A stretch of 7,815 bases of DNA from Clostridiales bacterium (lineage in GTDB: Bacteria; Bacillota_A; Clostridia; Oscillospirales; Acutalibacteraceae): the NCBI GenBank assembly GCA_009774735.1, contig VSOH01000301.1:1-7815 (forward strand), written 5' to 3'. Under the pieces are notes generated by a model. It did no database searches and was not told the origin of the DNA. It saw only the letters and a program-made list of their open reading frames with translations. Made by a program: the position numbers and the translations under genes. Below, in pieces: positions 5,064 to 7,815 of this stretch (its first letter is position 1; each line of letters starts with the position of its first letter).

Positions 5064-5441
5064 GTGGAAATTATAATAAGCAGTAATACGAGTAAACCCA
5101 TTTATGAGCAGATTACCTCACAGATAAAAGCTATGATTATGAGCGGCGAACTGCAGACGGGCGATCCTATTCCTTCTATGCGAGCATTGGCAAAGTCAAT
5201 CCATGTAAGCGTAATTACCGTTCAAAAGGCATATGAAGATCTGCAAAGGGACGGATTTATCGAGACGACAGTCGGGCGTGGAAGTTTTGTAGCGGCACAG
5301 AATAAAGACTTTTATCAAGAGGAACAGCAGCGGTTAGCGGAAGAGCATTTACAGGAGGCCGCTGATATTGGCAGAACCAGTGGAATATCGTTGGGAAAAT
5401 TAGTTGAGCTTTTAACTATGTTTTATCAAGAGGAGGAGTGA
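5064..5441 (+). CDS. GntR-family regulator, YtrA subfamily
   Basis: A 125-residue protein with a GTG start and GGAGGG five bases upstream. Residues 11-78 are the GntR winged helix: KPIYEQITSQIKAMIMSGEL, DPIPSMRALAKSIHVSVITV (recognition helix), and the wing GFIETTVGRGSFVA. The short helical tail of about 45 residues, with no UTRA or FCD ligand domain, is the mark of the YtrA subfamily, which usually sits at the head of ABC transporter operons and represses them. That arrangement is repeated here: the stop overlaps the region of the ATPase start, and a perfect dyad overlaps the promoter. The inducing signal in known relatives is often envelope stress or peptide antibiotics; for this one it is not known. 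Confidence 0.9.
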   Translation: MEIIISSNTSKPIYEQITSQIKAMIMSGELQTGDPIPSMRALAKSIHVSVITVQKAYEDLQRDGFIETTVGRGSFVAAQNKDFYQEEQQRLAEEHLQEAADIGRTSGISLGKLVELLTMFYQEEE

Positions 5442-5443
5442 CT

Positions 5444-6304
5444 ATGGATACAATCTTACAGGTGGAAAATTTAACGAAACAGTATGAAGGCTTTCAGCTG
5501 GACCACGTTTCGTTCGACCTTCCGAAAGGAACGATTATGGGACTGATTGGCGAGAATGGAGCCGGAAAGAGTACAACGATCAATGCAATTCTTGATCTGA
5601 TTAAGAAAGATGACGGTACGGTTACTTTTTGGGGGCAGGAATTATCTTCATCCAAACAGTTGAAGGAGGATATCGGCGTTGTATTCGATGGAGTCAATTT
5701 TTATGAAACATTGACGCCTGCGAAAGTGGGGAAGATCTCTGGATCCGCCTATAAACAATGGGATGAGTACCTGTACCGGGATTATCTGAAACGTTTCGGG
5801 CTTCCGTTGGATAAAGAGATCAAAACACTTTCCAAAGGCATGAAAATGAAATTGTGTATCGCTGTGGCGCTTTCCCATAAACCGAAGCTGTTGATTTTGG
5901 ATGAGGCGACCAGCGGTCTTGACCCGGTTATGCGGGATAATATTCTTGATGTCTTTTTGGATTTCGTGCAGGATGAAAACCATTCCATCTTGATGTCCTC
6001 CCATATCACCACGGATTTAGAAAAGGTTGCTGACTATATTACCTTTATTCATCAGGGAAAAGTCCTGTTTTGCAAGACAAAGGATGAACTGCGCTACAAA
6101 TATGGAATCATCCGATGCGGTGCAGCCGCTTTCGACCAGATTGATAAATCGGAGATCCTTGCATACCGCAAAGAAGATTATCAATGGAATGTACTGGTAG
6201 CTGATAAAGAAAAGACCAGGAAAAAATATAAAGCGGCCGTCGTTGATGATGCTACGATTGACGATATTCTGCTGCTGTATGTGAAAGGAGAGTGGGCAAA
6301 ATGA
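5444..6304 (+). CDS. ABC transporter ATP-binding protein (YtrB/BcrA-like)
   Basis: A 286-residue cytoplasmic ATPase. Walker A is GENGAGKST (36-44). The signature is LSKGMKMKL (129-137), the LSKGM variant common in this ABC-2 group. Walker B with D-loop is LLILDEATSGLD (149-160), and the switch histidine is His187 in SSHITTDLE. The Q-loop position reads VVFDGVNFYE, with Asp in place of the usual Gln, which occurs in this subfamily. A C-terminal extension of about 80 residues follows the ATPase core. I chose ATG 5444, seven bases after AGGAGG (5431-5436), rather than GTG 5438, which almost touches that site. It overlaps the permease gene by four bases (ATGA). With the permease it should form a membrane exporter or an envelope-protecting transporter; the substrate is not readable. 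Confidence 0.92.
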   Translation: MDTILQVENLTKQYEGFQLDHVSFDLPKGTIMGLIGENGAGKSTTINAILDLIKKDDGTVTFWGQELSSSKQLKEDIGVVFDGVNFYETLTPAKVGKISGSAYKQWDEYLYRDYLKRFGLPLDKEIKTLSKGMKMKLCIAVALSHKPKLLILDEATSGLDPVMRDNILDVFLDFVQDENHSILMSSHITTDLEKVADYITFIHQGKVLFCKTKDELRYKYGIIRCGAAAFDQIDKSEILAYRKEDYQWNVLVADKEKTRKKYKAAVVDDATIDDILLLYVKGEWAK

Positions 6305-6948
6305 AAAGCCTTATATTGAAAGATTTATATAATATCGGACACAATACAAAATCCATGCTGTTTATACTTGCGGTGCTTGCTGTGGCTTTTATTCCTACCT
6401 CTGGTGTGGGAGCATATATTTTCATCTGCGGCATCTTATGCAGTATGATGATCGTAACCACTTTTTCTTTTGACGATAACTCCAAATGGACGCGATATGC
6501 TATGATAATGCCCATTTCAAAAAGAGATTTAGTGATTGGAAAGTTTATTGTCTTAGCAATCTTTTGTGCGATTGGCAGTGTATTCGGCTTGGCTGTAGGC
6601 TTGATCGGCGGAGGCATAGCAGGCAAAATTACATTCAGCCCTGCCGCTATTGTGGAACTGCTGTTTTTAACCTTAGCGGCAACGGTAATTTCCCTCATTT
6701 TTGGAAGTATGTCAATCCCGCTGGTGTTTAAATTTGGAGCCGAAAAAGGGCGCGTTTTGCTTCTGGTATCGTTCCTCATTCCGGCAGCAATTTGTTTTGG
6801 GGCATATAAGCTGCTTGCAATACTGGGCGTGGAGCTGACAGATCAGACGGTGTTTATCCTCTTATGCTGTTCCCCGCTTATCGCGTTGGTCTGGAGTTAT
6901 GGAATGTATCAAATCAGTTATCGGATTTTTTTGAAACAAGAATTGTAA
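6301..6948 (+). CDS. ABC-2 type permease (ABC2_membrane_5-like)
   Basis: A 215-residue integral membrane protein with about six hydrophobic spans (roughly 19-32, 36-55, 80-105, 116-138, 151-170, 182-205). The cytoplasmic motif FDDNSKWTRYAMIMPISKRD (57-76) is characteristic of the ABC2_membrane_5 permeases paired with YtrB-like ATPases. The start ATG 6301 is 10 bases after AAGGAG and overlaps the ATPase stop. GTG 6292 is in frame but only one base from that site and inside the ATPase gene. Only one permease gene is present, so a homodimer is likely. Substrate unknown. Confidence 0.88.
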   Translation: MKSLILKDLYNIGHNTKSMLFILAVLAVAFIPTSGVGAYIFICGILCSMMIVTTFSFDDNSKWTRYAMIMPISKRDLVIGKFIVLAIFCAIGSVFGLAVGLIGGGIAGKITFSPAAIVELLFLTLAATVISLIFGSMSIPLVFKFGAEKGRVLLLVSFLIPAAICFGAYKLLAILGVELTDQTVFILLCCSPLIALVWSYGMYQISYRIFLKQEL

Positions 6949-6964
6949 GATAGGAGAAATTGCT

Positions 6965-7150
6965 ATGAAAAAATATGAGTATGTTAATATCGAATATTCA
7001 GCAAAAGGAGTGGTGTTTTCTTATGTTGAAAAGCATAGGGAAATCATAGATAGTTACGCGGAGAAAGGCTTTCGATATATCGGTTTTGTCCCTACGGAAG
7101 TAGGGGCAAACGGCTGCATCAGAAAAATTGACTTGGTTTTTGAAAAGTGA
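6965..7150 (+). CDS. Small DUF4177-family protein
   Basis: A 61-residue soluble protein beginning MKKYEYVNIEY, with HREIIDSYAEKGFRYIGFVP in the middle and IRKIDLVFEK at the end. These are the features of DUF4177: a compact beta-alpha-beta fold around a K-x-Y-E-Y start and an E-x-GWR/GFRY-x-G-F-x-P turn. The function of the family is not known. GGAG at 6953-6956 is eight bases before ATG 6965, and only 16 bases separate it from the permease stop, so it is the last gene of the GntR-ABC operon. No membrane span or signal peptide is seen. Confidence 0.8.
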   Translation: MKKYEYVNIEYSAKGVVFSYVEKHREIIDSYAEKGFRYIGFVPTEVGANGCIRKIDLVFEK

Positions 7151-7473
7151 TTATGTTTTCAATCGAAAATATGGGCCTGGCGTGTTATCGAGCAGTTTGA
7201 GGCGATATGCTTCAACCATTAAATTATAAAAATTCACAAAAATTAGGACAATAGCAGGATACATCGGGAAAGAAAGCAGAATCCTCCCTGGTACAATTTA
7301 CTCAATCATAGCAAATGGAAGAAGTCCACTGCTTAGTCAGGTAAATTGAAGGGGAGGAGGTGCAGTATCCTTATAGAGGGAAAGAATTCTCCTTACACTG
7401 TTGTCCTTGGTTGAACGCAAGTCTTACAACTGAATATTGTTTGGCGGCCTGTTCAAAAGCGTAAACAACAAAT
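7151..7473. other. Stretch without a supported gene
   Basis: Short protein-like pieces occur, but none has a complete gene structure. One example is WAWRVIEQFEAICFNH, in frame just after the DUF4177 stop and ending at a TAA. A very strong ribosome binding site (GGGGAGGAGG, 7351-7360) leads to no convincing gene: GTG 7360 overlaps it, and the other frames stop quickly. A pair of inverted arms (7294-7301 and 7341-7348) is described separately. The region may be a decayed gene, a leader RNA or plain intergenic sequence. Confidence 0.5.
7294..7348. repeat. Inverted repeat arms CAATTTAC/GTAAATTG
   Basis: CAATTTAC (7294-7301) and GTAAATTG (7341-7348) are exact reverse complements 39 bases apart. 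Just outside them, CCTCCC (7283-7288) could pair with the GGGAGG-like part of the strong ribosome binding site at 7351-7360. In RNA this would be a long interrupted stem that hides that site. Confidence 0.35.
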
Positions 7474-7515
7474 GCACCGATGCCTGATATTATATCGGGT
7501 ATCGGTGCTTTCTTC
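7474..7515. terminator. Terminator hairpin between converging units
   Basis: GCACCGATGCCTGA (7474-7487) pairs with TCGGGTATCGGTGC (7495-7508) with two wobble pairs and a TATTATA loop. TTTCTTC follows on the plus strand. On the minus strand it lies directly after the stop of the leftward gene, followed by ATTTGTTG, so that is its more likely owner; it may serve both directions. Confidence 0.75.
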
Positions 7516-7815
7516 ATTGCTGTTCAGGATGAAAGGCAAGCCATTTTGATCTATAGGTATCCAAATAAAACCGATTCCCATACTCATTTTGGACAAAATG
7601 CTTTTTGACCTGATACCAGCCCCGCAATTCAGTCCGCAAATCTGAGTCTGGAGAGATTGGCTCCAGCCATATCCGGGTAAACTGCTGGATCTCAGATAAG
7701 ATTAGCGGTTTTCCGGATGGCAGGCTCGGTTCGGAAAATAACTGGGGCAGCGTAAACAGCCTTTTGGCGTCAGCAAACGGAACGGTCTGTCCATTTGGGA
7801 GCAATAGAGTATGAT
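7514..7815 (-). CDS. Unrecognised protein, C-terminal part (5' end beyond window)
   Basis: The minus-strand frame is open from the window edge to a TGA at 7516-7514, encoding about 99 residues. It reads HTLLLPNGQTVPFADAKRLF near the edge, then LPSGKPLILSEIQQFTRIWL, LRTELRGWYQVKKHFVQNEY, and ends YRSKWLAFHPEQQ. The TTG at 7804 is only one possible start; the frame continues upstream of it without a stop, so the gene probably runs out of the window. It is soluble and rich in aromatic residues, with no membrane span. I cannot name the family. Support for it being real comes from composition, from the terminator hairpin directly after the stop, and from the lack of a competing frame on the other strand. 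Confidence 0.6.
   Translation of the reverse strand, partial: HTLLLPNGQTVPFADAKRLFTLPQLFSEPSLPSGKPLILSEIQQFTRIWLEPISPDSDLRTELRGWYQVKKHFVQNEYGNRFYLDTYRSKWLAFHPEQQ

Noticed and set aside
5438..5443. GTG 5438 as start of the ABC ATPase
   Set aside because: It nearly touches the AGGAGG site; ATG 5444 has the proper spacing and matches the usual N terminus.
6292..6300. GTG 6292 as start of the permease
   Set aside because: It is one base from the ribosome binding site, whereas ATG 6301 is 10 bases away and gives the common ATGA overlap.
6252..6779. 175-codon minus-strand frame opposite the permease
   Set aside because: Antisense of a membrane protein gene with a clear family motif; no independent start signal.
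7140..7162. Inverted repeat TTGAAAA/TTTTCAA over the DUF4177 stop, as operon terminator
   Set aside because: The stem is almost only A-T pairs and no T run follows; too weak to call.
7360..7464. 34-codon GTG frame after the strong ribosome binding site
   Set aside because: The GTG overlaps the ribosome binding site itself, and the peptide resembles nothing known.
1..7815. CRISPR array, tRNA, rRNA or insertion-sequence ends
   Set aside because: I found no regularly spaced repeats, no cloverleaf-like tRNA sequence and no paired terminal repeats with a transposase gene.

Overview
The window looks like a chromosomal or integrated accessory segment of a low-to-moderate GC Firmicute, most likely a gut Clostridia/Lachnospiraceae-type bacterium. 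This rests on strong GGAGG ribosome binding sites, near-consensus TTGACA/TATAAT promoters, and the mix of VanRS-type, WYL, YtrA-type GntR and LPXTG-like protein families. The organism assignment is inference; no marker gene is present.

Left end (1-1600): four broken genes in a row. The tail of an AraC-family regulator runs directly into the DNA-binding half of a VanR-type response regulator that has no receiver domain. This is followed by a VanS-type histidine kinase (TTG start overlapping the vanR stop) that stops after its N-box and a divergent G1 box. There it runs, in another frame, into the C-terminal cell-wall sorting signal of an LPXTG-like surface protein with two tandem IPQTG motifs. 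A hairpin terminator closes the block. The vanRS piece is therefore an internal fragment of an operon lying between two other gene fragments.

Middle (1600-4240): a complete YafY/WYL-type regulator is followed by a compact two-gene unit, a TetR-family regulator overlapping a class I SAM-dependent methyltransferase. The promoter of this unit carries two inverted-repeat operators sharing GTAAAC/GTTTAC arms, one in the -35/-10 spacer and one downstream of the -10, so autoregulation is very likely. After the methyltransferase comes about 330 bases without an intact gene, holding a frameshifted coding remnant, a perfect ATGACAG/CTGTCAT palindrome and a strong ribosome binding site.

Right (4240-7150): an OmpR-type winged-helix protein without a receiver domain has coding-like sequence upstream of its first usable ATG. 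The ideal ribosome binding site and TTG there are one base out of frame. It ends at a good terminator. Next is a GntR(YtrA)-ABC ATPase-ABC permease-DUF4177 operon with a consensus promoter and a perfect 12+7+12 inverted repeat that begins at the -10 box. This is a typical self-repressing, cell-envelope-stress type transporter operon.

Right end (7150-7815): a non-coding or degenerate stretch, a bidirectional terminator, and the 3' end of an unrecognised gene on the minus strand that continues past the window.

I do not see a clearly new multi-gene system. The best leads are the doubly truncated VanRS segment with its two junctions, the two well-defined operator arrays, and the out-of-frame start of the winged-helix gene.
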